Positions 45,552 through 57,506 of a DNA stretch of 64,000 nt are shown here, one piece after another. The position numbers and the translations under genes are program-made. Origin of the DNA: Ophiura sarsii. Lineage: Eukaryota > Echinodermata > Ophiuroidea > Amphilepidida > Ophiuridae. The DNA is taken from positions 36,277,887 to 36,341,886 of the forward strand of contig CM069449.1 in assembly GCA_035610835.1 (NCBI GenBank), written 5' to 3'. Numbering within the stretch: the stretch's first letter is position 1; each line of letters opens with the position of its first letter. The notes below the pieces were generated by a model, which saw only the letters and a list, made by a program, of their open reading frames with translations, was not told the DNA's origin and searched no databases.

Positions 45552-45950
45552 TTACTTGCTTTTTTGAGATTTCCTTTCATTAGCCTTGCGTCTTTTAGAA
45601 AGACTATAGATCTGAATGTGTAACACACGATACATGTCTTTCATGAGTTCTATGAGATTATCTGTATGGAATTTTTCCTCCCAATTCACCAATGTAAATG
45701 TTTTTCTTGATGTTTGTAGTTCTTTTATTGGCAATATATCTCGTACCTGTATATGAAAGACCTCCCCTTGTAATGGGTTCAACACTATGCCGTACGTTCT
45801 GTTTCTTTTCGTCAGACCAATCAATGCCTGCTCCCAGGCCTGATTTGCGGATGCATCCCAGGCCTGATTTGGCGTGGTTTCGTCACGAGCTTCTGCATGA
45901 GACTTTACCTCTCCAGTTACGAGAATCTCCGTTAACATATGATTCGTAAC
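45552..45950 (-). CDS. Unrecognised 133-codon frame with a good splice acceptor
   Basis: TTTTCTCTTTGCAG precedes GTT at 45950, then the frame stays open in phase 0 to the stop at 45552-45554. A donor after GAG at 45909 (GTAAAG) would give a 42-bp phase-0 exon like the others on this strand. Otherwise the whole frame would be a terminal exon. The predicted protein has NQAWD/NQAWE repeats early, RNRTYGIVLNPLQGEVFHIQ in the middle and a basic C-terminus. No family is recognised. Part of it resembles decayed copies at 43590-43710, which argues for a repeat or a duplicated exon. Confidence 0.35.
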   Translation of the reverse strand, partial: VTNHMLTEILVTGEVKSHAEARDETTPNQAWDASANQAWEQALIGLTKRNRTYGIVLNPLQGEVFHIQVRDILPIKELQTSRKTFTLVNWEEKFHTDNLIELMKDMYRVLHIQIYSLSKRRKANERKSQKSK

Positions 45951-45956
45951 CTGCAA

Positions 45957-47095
45957 AGAGAAAATGTTTCATCAGTTATTCATTTAGCAGTGTTGTGAGC
46001 TGGTAAATGTAACCAGTATAAATTACATAGTAATTTACTGTGAATGTACAACCATAATATTTGCCATAGTAAAATTGAAAGATTCTTAAATACATGTATC
46101 CAATGACTTTGAAAATTTAATCAGCAAAAGAACACACCACCCTTCCTTCCACTAAATCCCATCGAGATAGGCCTTTCGGATCTCCAGATATCTTGCTCAC
46201 AAGGTGTACGGACGGACAGACAGATAGACAAAAAAGTGGCCACTAAGTCTCTTTCTGTTAGAGTCAAAGGTCAGGAAAAGGTCACTAGGGGTCAAAATAT
46301 AAATTTTCACTCCATTCACTTAAAATGCAGAGGGTGATTTAAGCAAGCCCCAAAATTCAATTCGCTTGTTCAAATGACGTCATCAACCGGATTCAGCGTT
46401 CAAAACGCTTTTTTACGTGTGTATTTACCCCCACACAGAGCTACCGTAAAAGACAAAAAGTTGCGTATTTCAAATGCTTCAATCTTTGTGAAAATTCAAC
46501 CGATAAGGATTTTTTTAAGCTGATCTCCAAAGCTAGTGATTCACTGTACCTCTTTATGCTCCTTTATTCACTATCGACTAATGTTTTACTATGGAAAAAG
46601 GCCTGGTTCCTAACTTCCTAGCTAGAAAAAGCTGAAGACAGTCGAAACAACCGAGCGTAAAATATCGATAAAGAAGAGGTCAAGTTATGCGGTACATGAG
46701 CGCTGTGTTTGTATACACTTGTTGTGCACTGTCAGTAGTTTACTTCAATAACTGTGCTGTCGAGTCGTGCTTGCAGAGTTAGAAAACCCAAGTTTCATCG
46801 GGATAACACCCTTTTTTTCACTGAATTTATAGACAGCATATCGCTAACATTTGCTTTAGCCTTTTGTGATTTGGATTATATTTGTCTCTGATTTGGAGCC
46901 ATCACGTTCTACTTGCAGAGAGTAGAAAGCTGATCGAGAAAAAAATTCTTTGCATTCAACATCAACATTTTGAACTTTGGAAAGTCGAGAAAGAGATTCG
47001 TTTGTGTTTGACATTTGCGTCTTGTGGTCCAGGATGATTTAGTTTTCTATGATTGGAGCTGGATGGTACATTTCAGAGCATATTCTTGGTATAAG
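45957..47095. other. No gene; isolated satellite fragment
   Basis: Positions 46100-46260 hold one monomer of the TGACC satellite family with its GACGGACAGACAGATAG tail, as also seen near 5190-5220 and 8160-8190. The rest is unassigned. Confidence 0.5.
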
Positions 47096-47100
47096 TGCAT

Positions 47101-48110
47101 CAGGGTCAGAAATTCGACGCGAATCCGCGAATCCATTCGCGCAAAGATTCGCGTACATTATCACTGACGGGAATCCATTGGATTCGCGTAAAAATCATGC
47201 AAAGTTGTGGCCTATTTCGTTGTGTTACAGGTCTTCTTTACCAACCTTCATTTTGCTCCGAAAAATCGCTAAAATTCGATCGCTCGAGTAACGATTGAAA
47301 TACCAAAGCGCCATGTTGTTTCGATTCGATTCCTTTTGTGCCCATGGTGCACCGAAATATTAAAATGTCCAGATGGATGCGGCCGTTCCCAAATCGTAAC
47401 ATCTACATCCCCCATTCTTCAATATTACCGTACGGCCGCAAAAGCTGTACTAAATGTCGGAGCCTGCAAGCTAGCGACGAAAGAGGGCGACTGAGAGTTA
47501 GTCTAATCGTAACACTCGGCGACTTGAGAACAAGACTATAGCATCAAAACAGTGACGTCATGATTATAAATGCGCAGAAACCGACATTTTGTACCGATTT
47601 TAAACCGACAGAAAAAATGCTGCGCAGGTACATGTAATCCAATGGGTTTTTTAACTCTGGCGAAAACGAAATATTAACTGCCAATACTTCAGGATTTATG
47701 ATACTTTTTCTAGTTATTTGAAGATGAAACTCAATCTTTGTAGGTTTGGCTTTGATGCTACGTAATCAGAGATCAAGTAGGGAATCTTTTTGCGTCGCAC
47801 TTTTGCTAAATTAATGTGCATTAGCATCGCAAAGTCTTCTAAAGTGTTTCGCATTTCGCGATGCTACATTTGGTTAATGCACTCTGCAGGTATTGCTGGG
47901 CTTGAACTCTACTCCCGGTGTGTTTGAGGGAATTCACGGAGAGTGAGACTTACGGGATACGGGTACCCGTGATTGATTGACATAAAATTAGAGTAGATTC
48001 TCGCAAGATGCATTTTGCGAGAATCCATTTGCGAGAATCCAGATTCTCGCAAAATTCCCCTGCGAGAATCCAAATGGATTCTCGCACTTGGTCGCGAATT
48101 TCTGACCCTG
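47101..48110. mobile_element. 1010-bp CAGGG-ended element with GCGAGAATCC words
   Basis: CAGGGTCAGAAATTCG at 47101 and CGAATTTCTGACCCTG ending at 48110 form the ends, with TGCAT and TGCAC on the sides, an approximate 5-bp duplication. Words of the type GCGAATCC/GCGAGAATCC and their complements cluster near both ends (47115-47200, 47997-48100). Sister of 61930-62340. No transposase seen. Confidence 0.8.
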
Positions 48111-48115
48111 TGCAC

Positions 48116-49065
48116 CAATTTATGAATTATTGAATTTCTAATTTAGTTAGGTATTTTCACTCCCAACTAACTGGCCAAAAAGAGCAAGTAAGATTTTTAA
48201 TATCAGAAACAGATTATGTGGTCATAGTAGTGCAATGATTTGACTTTTATCAACTTAAACCATCTTCCATGTCACGAAATTACAATTGTTTCCATTCAAT
48301 TATATAATCAACATTCGCTAGTATTTCACAGTTGATGTATAGAACTGTAGGCGTAAGGCTTAAGTTAAGCTACGTATGACCAAATAATCAGGCATCTATT
48401 TGGAGAAAAAATGACGTAGAGAATCGGCACCACTAATCACTATTACTATTACATTCATGCACTAAAACTTGAATGATCATGATGTGGAAAATCAAACAAA
48501 AAAGTGCAGATCGTCACTATACTACTAATTCATGAATTACTATAGTCAGATTAAAAAATTGCACAAACACATTAAGTCAGCGTATTGCGTGTACACATTG
48601 CATGAAGCGCACACAACCTGAAATGTGATGTCATCCATTGTCACTGTCAGACGCTATCATTTTTGTGCTGCATGCGTGTTGTTCATTCAAATCAATTATT
48701 GGACTATACTAAATAACAACTACTTTTTTTTACTACATAGTAGATAGGCCTAGGTTTACAGTTATAATCAAAACAAATAATTGTTGATCAGAGCGTCGTG
48801 ATATAATCAAAACAAATAATTGTTGATCAGAGCGTCGTGATCCGAACGCCCATCCCCCCTCCCTTAATCCAGAGGGTTTAACACAATCTTGATACGCAGA
48901 GCATGCATTGCAACATGCGCACAATCTTGACAATGCAGTTAAGTGTTATGGCCTAATTATAATTTTGAACACATCCTTACATTTATGTAACTCCCAGTTT
49001 TTTTGAATTTACACCCAGTCACCCAGACCTTCAAATCCTGGCAATATTGTGTATATATTTTAGGG
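48116..49065. other. No gene; small duplication
   Basis: A 38-bp sequence around AATTGTTGATCAGAGCGTCG is tandemly repeated at about 48763-48841. Otherwise unassigned AT-rich DNA. Confidence 0.45.
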
Positions 49066-49069
49066 GGTT

Positions 49070-49227
49070 AAATTGATTTGATGGAATAAACCGTATACTT
49101 CATGAATTGACTGTACATGATAAATTGATTTGACGGAATAAACCGTATACTTCATGAATTGACTGTACATGCCGTCAATAGTCAAATTCATGAAGTATAC
49201 TGTTTATTCCGTCAATCAATTTATCCT
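49070..49227. repeat. Hairpin with 45-bp arms plus a tandem copy of one arm
   Basis: 49119-49164 and 49181-49226 are inverted copies (GATAAATTGATT...GAC) around a loop of about 16 bp. A third copy in direct orientation precedes them at 49070-49117. It could be a small fold-back element; no flanking duplication found. Confidence 0.8.
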
Positions 49228-49459
49228 TCTAAAAGTACCGGCTTGACCAAATCCTGCCTAATTTATTAATTAAACTTTATTTAAAGAAATATAATATAAA
49301 AGCTGAATGCAAACTTAAAGACCTTGATTTACCTTATTTAGTCTTTGTTTAGTGAGCGACAATTGACATGCAGTGATTTCAGAAAGTTTGGATGATTTAC
49401 ATTTCCAAATTGAATATTTAAATAATTGCTCGTTTAATTCATGGCCTATCCAGGCAATA

Positions 49460-50010
49460 CAGTCATCAAAAAAAGTAACTATACAGGTAATAAATGTACT
49501 TTTAACTCTAAAAATATATATCCTAGCTAAAAATATTGAATCATAAAGTTGTTGAGAAATTAATCTTCTTTAATATGAGATATTGCACGCCAGGATCGGT
49601 TGAATATTTAAGAAGCAACAATCCAAAATGTACGGTAAAGTCACAATTTCAAATTCACATTTTACATTTCAACACAGGGGAGAGAATGACATGTAGCGTG
49701 TGTGTGGCGTATTGATCCATCGGAACAATACGGCCGAAAGTCCAACCTGCGCATGCATCCCCCATTCGCACTACCGGTAATCGATAATGTACCCGTAGAT
49801 TGGTCCGTGTGTAGAAAATAAAAATCGGACTTCTCCTTACATTTTTGAGTGCTACTTCCTTAATAATCACCCGATCCTAGTGTGCAATATCTCATATTAA
49901 AGAAGACAAATCTTTCAACAACTTTATAATTTAATATTTTTAGGTAGGATATATATTTGAAGAGTTAGAAGCCCATTTATTACCTGTATAGTTACTTTTT
50001 TTGATGACTG
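49460..50010. mobile_element. 551-bp TA-flanked fold-back, CAGTCATCAAAAAAAGTAAC ends
   Basis: CAGTCATCAAAAAAAGTAAC at 49460 and its complement ending at 50010, next to TA. The arms match for about 170 bp (for example CTTTAATATGAGATATTGCA on the left and its complement on the right). Non-coding MITE. Confidence 0.9.
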
Positions 50011-50012
50011 TA

Positions 50013-50981
50013 GACAAAAATATTCTTGGCAATGTCGTGTTTGTTGCACCGGACAGAATAAACGTATATTTCACGGCTTATTATTCCATGTGTGTGTGTT
50101 AAGGGCAATTTAAAAAAAAAGGCTCAAAATTGGGACATTTTGCTCCACCCAAGAGGTCAAAATTCAAAATTAATAAACTAATTATTTGTTGGTCTTACTG
50201 TACTCCCAATATATTAAAGTATGTGAAACTAATAAAGAAATACACAAAATAGTATTCATATTTGTTTTAAACACAATTTATAACAGAAAATGCCTTTCGA
50301 TGGGTAAAAAAACTCCTGCAGTATATAACAATCAAAGTGAGAAAAAAAAGAGATTTTCCACACAAAACCCCTATTTTTTCACAATGGGGAGCATTTTCTT
50401 TTTAAAGCAACATACTAGTACCTAGATTTGGTATTAGTAGTTGTAAACATTAGAGTTAACCAATATCAAAATATACTGAAAGTTTCAAGCTCATATTGCA
50501 ATCTATGGCAAGACAGTGATACTTCAAAAATGAATGAATACATATTTTGTACACATTGTGTTACACTCCTGACATTGATCAGAGGTTATGAGGATCACAA
50601 TACTAGTAAAGTTAACCAAATAGTGCCTGTAATTGTATACTATTACCTTAGGGTTTAAGTGGGCCAAAATAGTTCCAAACATACTTTTTGGTTGGCGGTG
50701 CCCCGCCAACCTTATAGCATCAGATTGCATATTCTTGGACATTTAGGTCTTTCTACATATACATGGAGGCTGCCATTTTGTTTTTAGTATGGGAAATTGT
50801 CTAAATTATTTTGCAGTCTTTGTAAATTACATGTACCTATGCAGTTTATTTTAACAGTCCTGCAGTCTGTGATGGAGTCAAAGCTATATTTGTTTAGCCT
50901 TGATGATTCAATCAGAGAGACGTTATTAGACTCCCAACAGAGAGACATAATAGCTTATCTTGTTTGACTATCTCCCAACTG
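50013..50981. other. No gene seen
   Basis: AT-rich sequence with short frames only. GGCGGTGCCCCGCCAACC at 50695-50712 is a small hairpin. Confidence 0.4.
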
Positions 50982-51264
50982 TCCAGATGTTATACACATT
51001 ACAATTGTGGTCTCAGATACTACTGAAAAGCTCAGAGTGTCAACTGTGTCATTAAACATGGTCAAGGTTTGCATGAAATATCTATGTGTATGAACAATTT
51101 CGCGACTGGCTAGGATTGGTGAAATTGTCATGCTCACAAGCTTTTAGTATTCTTATTAGACATTATTAGAAAGGTGTACATTTGTAAACATTTCATGATG
51201 AAAAATGTGGGTTCTTCTGCATCACGAACAATAAATGCCGCGAAAAAATAGTGCTTGCTTTAGA
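50982..51264 (+). mobile_element. Partial copy of the 4192-5421 TTAA element
   Basis: Matches 4211-4508 with scattered changes, from CCAGATGTTA through CCGCGAAAAAATAGTGCTTG. The AGCCCCAAC terminus and the satellite-bearing right part are missing. Confidence 0.85.
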
Positions 51265-51799
51265 ATAAACCTGCCGTATGTGTCCTTCAGATGGTACCTC
51301 CCCCCTCCATGCACAAACATCAACTTTATTGGTTTCCTGTACTATTTTTAGACTGTTGTGTTTTGATTTGGGGTGTGTTTTTTGTTTGAAAGATACATAC
51401 ACCATATCCCTGGTATTTTGGTATGCAACAGAATGAACAGATGCTTCAGAAAATGGTTACAAAACATGATTCTTTCTCTTGGATCGCCCCCATTCCATTT
51501 CAATGGAATTTTTTCTATAATAAACAAATAAATTCTACTTCAACCATAGTTTTACTAACGAATATTGGCCATATTAAATTGAATATAATTCTAATCAAAT
51601 TAATTGAATATATGACATATTTAAAACTTAAATTGAATTTTCTATATACTTATTTACTTTTTATATTATTAATTATCTACATAATTATTCATTTCTTTAT
51701 TTAAATCATTTTTTATTTATTAATGTTTTCTCATGTTTATTTGTTTTAATTTCTTTATTTTATAAGTAATTTTTAATATTTTAATTTTTAATATGCGTG
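51265..51799. other. Very AT-rich DNA, no gene
   Basis: A stretch at 51520-51640 (AATTGAATATATGACATATT) resembles 54640-54690 on the other side of the next element. Confidence 0.45.
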
Positions 51800-53518
51800 T
51801 ACCCTTACGAAAATGCAATCAACAAAGCGAGCTTGTAACGTGCTTGGTGAGCATGTTACGAGCTCGTATGTGCTCGTAGAAAGCTCACACGAGCTCACTC
51901 GGAGCAATGTGAACTCGTACTAGCTCATATGTGCAAAAGCTCGTAATCACATTTACGATCAAAAGCTGGAAAACGTGCACGTTGCGTGCATGTGTGAGCT
52001 TACATTGTCAATTACGAGCTTACAATTTTTTACAAGCATCTTGCGCGCTTGATTCTTACGACCCCTTTTTCAATTGCGAGCTCTTAATAATTTTACGCGC
52101 TTTTTACGAGCATGTAATATTTGTGAGCTGCAAACATCTTGCGCCCTTTCTTGTTACAAGCACAAATTACGAGCACATTCTCAATTACGAGCTCGTAATC
52201 ATTTTATGCGCATTTTACGAGCATGTAATATTGCAAGCTTGCACACATTTTGCGCGCTTTCTTGTTACGAGCACATAAACTTCGGACTTGGAATTAAATT
52301 AATAGTCTGCATGCAAGCTCGTACATTTTTGAGTTTGCAAATCTTGCACTTCAAAACTTAGTTTGTAAGTTTAATCAATGCAACATAACTATAATCAATT
52401 TCAAAGAATTAATGTGTATCAAATTTATTTCTCACCAAATGGGAAGGTTAATAACTGATTGTATTATACTAGCCAAGAGGTGTACCTAAACAGAATATAT
52501 AGCTTTGTGTGTGACCCCTTCTGGTGGTTGTTCATAAATAGCGCCCTCTTTTGTTTTGAGTGTCATTCATAGCAACCAGCCCTGCAAGACTTTCTCATGG
52601 CTGTGCCTGTGGGAATATTCTCTTTGCTCTTTGTACATCATGCAACTGAAGCCTTTCTCTGATTTCAGGTTTTGTATTAGTTACTGGGTTATTAATATTA
52701 GTAGTTATGTCAGGACCTTCAGGCATCAGAGCAGTTTTCATGCCTAGACTCTGGTACTCAGTCAGGGTAATTGAACTGCACAATTCTGCACCCTTACATT
52801 ACTTGCTTAGGGTATTTTGACTGCATAATTCTGCTCCCTTGCACTGACTATGCCTGCCTATACAGAGGTTTTCACTTGCATAGTATCAGGCCTGGTGATA
52901 TGTTCTTGATTTGCTACCTAGTCAGTCCTTTACAAGGGCTGTTCAGTATATTATGGTACCAATATTTGCTCCCTAGATGGAGAAGTTTACCAGTTTGAGA
53001 AGGTTTTTATATTGCATAGGCCTAGCCTAGGGCTAGGCTAGTGTCAGGCCTGGAGCTAGGCTAGGGCCTATAGTATGCTCCTGATTTGCTACACAATCAG
53101 TCATGCACCTTTGCCCCTGCCTTCTTGGGCTTAACTGTACCAATGAGTTATTATATTAACTATATGATAACTCCTTGGTTGTACAGAACCCCTGTTTATT
53201 TTTCTTCTTGTATGTATGCAAAGCTCACTAGTAATGCCTGCCGGCAGTAAAACATGCTTAATGTATGTGACGTCCGTCCGTGTGTGCCTTTTGGTTAGCA
53301 TTTTTGGTTAGCCTTTTTTCCAGAATACTGTATCTTTTGAACGGATGGACGGATTGACTTCAAACTTTCAGCGATAGGTAGGCCATGGAAAAACATTGTG
53401 GCTGCTTTTTTGGCGGTCTAATTTGCATAGGTCATCTGAGGTCAAAGGTCATCCAGGGGTCAAATCGTAAAAGTTGCCCGATTGACTTCAAACTTGGAGA
53501 AAGGAAACATGAACACCG

Positions 53519-53780
53519 GTATTCTGGTTCCCTGCACCCTGGATCCCCGGGACAACTCATCCATAGGTGCAGGTTCAGGATTTGCATTTGCCAGCCGTAA
53601 CCGTACTTTCAACACATTGCATTGTCGCTCTGTTATGGCATGAGGTAAATAACGATCAACACACTGTAGCTGAGATATCGCATCGAACGCTGAATGCATT
53701 ATCTATCGCGCTGCTACGGCGCGATGGGAACGTGCTATTAAATGCGTGTGAAGTCCGGCGCTGTGGTTAGCAATCCCGTT
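53519..53780 (+). mobile_element. Partial copy of the 477-bp GTATGCTGG element
   Basis: Starts TATTCTGGTTCCCTGCACC and follows 10661-10930 with scattered differences, then stops where the GAGCTC-type array starts. The right half and right end are missing. Confidence 0.85.
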
Positions 53781-54195
53781 AACATGTGCACATCCATCGC
53801 GAGCTCGCAGATTTGTGCTCGTATTTGTCTCCCGGATACGTGCTTGTTTTTTTGTAACAGGTATGATTGTGAGCTTTCAAATATGAGCTCCCAATTTCTG
53901 AGCTCGTTTTAGCTCGCCAAAAATAAGCTTGTTACAAGCTCGGTTTGTTTCAAATACGAGCTTGTAGCTCTTAATAAGCTCGGTTTGTTTCAAATACGAG
54001 CTTGTCATTTCTGAGCTCGTATTTTGTAGCTCGCCAAAAATGAGCTTGTTTCAAGCTCGGTTTGTTTCAAATACGAGCTCGTAGCTCGCAATAAGCTCGG
54101 TTTGTTTCAAATACGAGCTTGTAATTTTTGAGCTCGTTTTAGCTCGCCAAAAATAAGCTTATTACAAGCTCGTTTTGTTTCAAATACGAGCTTGT

Positions 54196-54393
54196 AACAA
54201 GCTCGGTTTGTTTCAAATACGAGCCTGTAACAAGCTCGGTTTGTTTCAAAAACGAGCTTGTAACAAGCTCGGTTTGTTTCAAAAACGAGCTTGTAACAAG
54301 CTCGGTTTGTTTCAAAAACGAGCTTGTAACAAGCTCGGTTTGTTTCAAAAACGAGCTTGTAACAAGCTCGGTTTGTTTCAAAAACGAGCTTGT
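54196..54393. repeat. Six 33-bp tandem repeats with a palindromic core
   Basis: Each unit reads AACAAGCTCGGTTTGTTTC followed by AAAAACGAGCTTGT, so unit joints form CGAGCTTGTAACAAGCTCG, a near-perfect palindrome. 33 is a multiple of three, so several frames stay open by chance. Degenerate units extend back to about 53800. Confidence 0.9.
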
Positions 54394-54475
54394 AACAAGC
54401 TTGTAACGAACATGTTTCAAGCTTGTAACGAGCATGTTTCAAGCTTGTAACGAGCATGGCATTTTCGTAAGGGTA

Positions 54476-55206
54476 TTTATGTATTGATTCATTAGTTTAT
54501 TGATTCATTTATTTTCGATTAAAAATGTAATTTTCGATTTATATTATTATTTATCAACAAAATGATTCAACTATTTATTTAAAAGTATTTTAAAAAAAAT
54601 ACTCATTTATTTATTTCTACATTTATTTATGTATTGATCAAATAAATTGAATACATATGACATATATTTAAAACTTAAATTGAATGTTAAAACCGTGTTT
54701 ATCACTAAACTATGGCTGTAATTTATATTGCTTTCTAGTAATGCCATGCACAATTATCATCTATGCGCTTGCTTCTTCAGCCACATAATTATTTTAGCAA
54801 CTAAAAGCCGTATTTACAAATGTTGCTATTTTTGCTCTTTCTATTTGCCTTATATCGCAATTTCCTTTTGACCGCCAACTTTCCATTTTAATGGAATTTT
54901 ATTATTCATGTTTCAAATAGGGTGATGAACAGAGGGGCTCAGGTATTGGTCACTAAAAATGTAAGCTATTCCTTCTTAAATGTTGAATTGACAGTGAAAA
55001 AATGAATTTACTTAAATGCTGGATATATCTTATAGGCATATGTCAACCATTGGTAGGACAGCGGTCGATCATCAAAAGAGTATGATAATGTTACACTACT
55101 GACATTGTTACACCAGGTTTTACAAGGATTTTTGGATAACTTGCCATTCAATATGATGAATGTTGTTGTAGTTTTAGCAACCATGATTAGTTGGTCAGTT
55201 TTAACA
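54476..55206. other. AT-rich DNA, no gene
   Basis: Unassigned. TTAAATTGAATG near 54680 echoes the left flank of the previous element. Confidence 0.4.
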
Positions 55207-55208
55207 TA

Positions 55209-56131
55209 CAGGGTGACCCCAAAAAATGTTAACACTCCGGGCACATAAGATATCTTAAAAGGACAGGAACACACGGGTCTAATCTTGATGTATTATGAAA
55301 ACTGAGTAAATAAGCTTTCATTTGTATTTTATTGCGTTCCAATTGGTTATTTAGAACGAGAGATATGCTTCAGCAAACATGAGGAAGCAAAATCGGCTTG
55401 GTCCAATCCTCTCAGTATGATAATGGTGGACATTTGGAAGATCGAGATGGCCGATGAACAAGAACATTATGACAGCTTGAGACTATTTGAAAGCTCTTGT
55501 TTTACCTGAAGGATTCATTACGTGCAATTGATTTATGGTTAATTTCAGTGCAATACTAGTTTTATTTCAGTGCAATATTAGTTAATTTATTTAATTGGAT
55601 GGACCATTTCAAGTTTTATTTCAGTGCAATATTAGTTAATTTATTTAATTGGATGGACCATTTCAACAAAGAACATGAAATGTTTCAATTTCAATTTCAA
55701 AGACTGCTTTACTGACAGCTACCCATTGCACATGAAAAAGAGTATAGAACTTGAACTCATGACAAAATACCTATATAATTTATGTGGAATATATTTATTT
55801 ATGTCTTTTAAGCTTGAAAAGAATCGAAAGAATGCGTTGAAAAGAACAAAGAAGAGATTAACTGATGTGTGTGTGACTTCATGTTGCTGCTTGCTCTGTG
55901 CATTTTAAAAGCTTTACTTTCATACTGAGAGGATTGGACCAAGCCGATTTTGCTTCCTCGTGTTTGCTGAAGCATATCTCCCGTTCTAAATAACCAATTG
56001 GAACGCAATAAAATGCAAATGAAAGCTTATACACTCAGCTTTCATATTACATCAAGATTAGACCCGTGTGTTCCTGTATTTTTAAGATATTTTATGTGCC
56101 CGGAGTGTTAACATTTTTTGGGGTCACCCTG
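55209..56131. mobile_element. 923-bp TA-flanked fold-back, CAGGGTGACCCCAAAAAATG ends
   Basis: CAGGGTGACCCCAAAAAATG at 55209 and its complement ending at 56131, next to TA. The arms match for over 200 bp, including GCTTCAGCAAACA and the complement of CCTCTCAGTATGA. Typical mariner-type ends, no transposase. Confidence 0.9.
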
Positions 56132-56133
56132 TA

Positions 56134-56499
56134 TGCTATCTGGAAAGAACATGCTCAAGTTAATCTAATTTCAAATGTTTTTAGGTGTACAAATCATGCG
56201 AAAGTATCTAAAATAGATAATAATGGTCCAAATGTTTTGATATTATGAAGAAAACATCATTTTTTTGTATTATTTAACAAGCCTTATTTATATATGTTAG
56301 AGCTCTGATAATATTATTTTCACAGTATTGATATTTTAGGATCTAGGTATCGTACAGCTGTGTTAATTTGGACTTAACTATAGTGTTACACTCCTCACCG
56401 ACCCTTATTTGCTATCTGTAGTACATACTCAATGAAACACAACTGTGTTTGTTAATATTATATTTAATACACCACCTACTACTATAATTTAAGTTCTGC
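56134..56499. other. No gene seen
   Basis: AT-rich DNA before the Penelope-like element, whose own 5' boundary I cannot place. Confidence 0.4.
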
Positions 56500-56500
56500 T

Positions 56501-56790
56501 GTTGTTGTGATGGATAGATCTGACTACATCTCGGAATGCACCCGTCAACTCCATGACAAAAAGTACTACAAACCTTTGGCGAAGGATCCTACCACCAAAC
56601 ACTTTAATATGCTTGAGAAGGTCATCCGTGTTCTCTTGGTGTGATTGACAAAACTATGAAAGCAGTCTTGATCCCTAAACAACCTAAACTTGAACGCTTC
56701 TACATACTTCCCAAGATCCACAAGACGTATGACACCATCCCACCTGGTAGACCCATTGTGGCTCTGGTACTGCTTTTGAAAAGGTTTCAA
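56501..56790 (+). pseudogene. Penelope-like RT, N-terminal part
   Basis: The first frame reads VVVMDRSDYISECTRQLHD and KYYKPLAKDPTTKHF, typical of the start of Penelope RT, and stops at TGA 56642. The next frame carries FYILPKIHKTYDTIPPGRPIV, with the conserved LPKIHK and PGRPIV motifs. At least two frame changes separate it from the palm domain. Confidence 0.85.
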
Positions 56791-56791
56791 T

Positions 56792-57505
56792 ATGGATCGA
56801 CATGCAACTCAAGCATCACGTCCCGAAGTTAAAGTCATATATGTACAAGACAGCACTGACTTCCTGAGACGCCTTGTATCATTCAATGACGATGGTCCTC
56901 TTCCTCCTAGCACCATACTTGGTATCATGGATGTTTCGGCCTTATACACAAACATCCCATCTGATGAAGGAATCAATGCCTGTCAACATTTTTTGCAATC
57001 AACACACAGTGCTAACGAGCGGGACATCATATCTCAGCTGATGAACATCATCCTGAAGCACAACCATTTTGAGTTCAACGAGCAACACTTCCTTCAGGTG
57101 TTCGGAACAGCGATGGGTGTCCATTTTGCTCCCTCTATGGCTTGCCTTTTCATGGGTGAACTCGAAGACCATCTGCTTTCTTCTTCCCAGGTTAAACCCC
57201 ATACATGGTTTAGATACATCGATGACATTTTCATTCTTTGGACTGAGGGAGAGGAAACTTTTAAGCAGTTTGTTGCCTTGGCCAATGACTTCCACCACAC
57301 CATCAAATTCACTTCGGAACACTCTTCCTCATCAATTTCTTTCTTAGATGTTCTTGTTTCTATCAAGGACAATCATCTATTTCCACAGACCTATATACTA
57401 AACCAACAGATACCCACCAGTATTTACAGTGGACATCATGCCATCCCAGGCACACAAAAACCAGTCTCCCTTATAGTCTGGCTTTCCGTCTGGCTCTTCG
57501 GATGA
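56792..57505 (+). pseudogene. Penelope-like RT palm and thumb
   Basis: Open for 237 codons. Motif A is LGIMDVSALYTNIP, the GTAMG motif precedes SMACLFMGELED, and the catalytic box is WFRYIDDIFILW (YIDD). SISFLDVLVS follows. After about 57385 the correct continuation moves to other frames (DLYTKPTDTHQYL is readable there), so this frame ends out of register. The catalytic core itself is intact. Confidence 0.9.
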
Positions 57506-57506
57506 T

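Larger units (their letters stand above)
51802..54473. mobile_element. 2.67-kb TA element with GAGCTCGTAA-rich arms
   Basis: CCCTTACGAAAATGC at 51802 and GCATTTTCGTAAGGG ending at 54473 are flanked by TA. The outer 500-700 bp on each side are packed with short palindromic words such as ACGAGCTCGTAA and AACAAGCTCG. The right arm contains six 33-bp repeats. The centre (52330-53770) is ordinary DNA including a satellite-like TGACC piece (53370-53515) and a partial copy of the 10661 element. No transposase is seen. Confidence 0.75.

Noticed and set aside
54196..54393. CRISPR-like array
   Set aside because: Units are contiguous with no unique spacers, and the genome is eukaryotic. It is a tandem repeat.
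54107..54457. Long repetitive peptides in several frames on both strands
   Set aside because: The 33-bp repeat length is divisible by three, so frames stay open without selection.
57069..57372. Other-frame and antisense open frames over the Penelope RT
   Set aside because: Shadows of the RT frame 56792-57505, which has the catalytic motifs.
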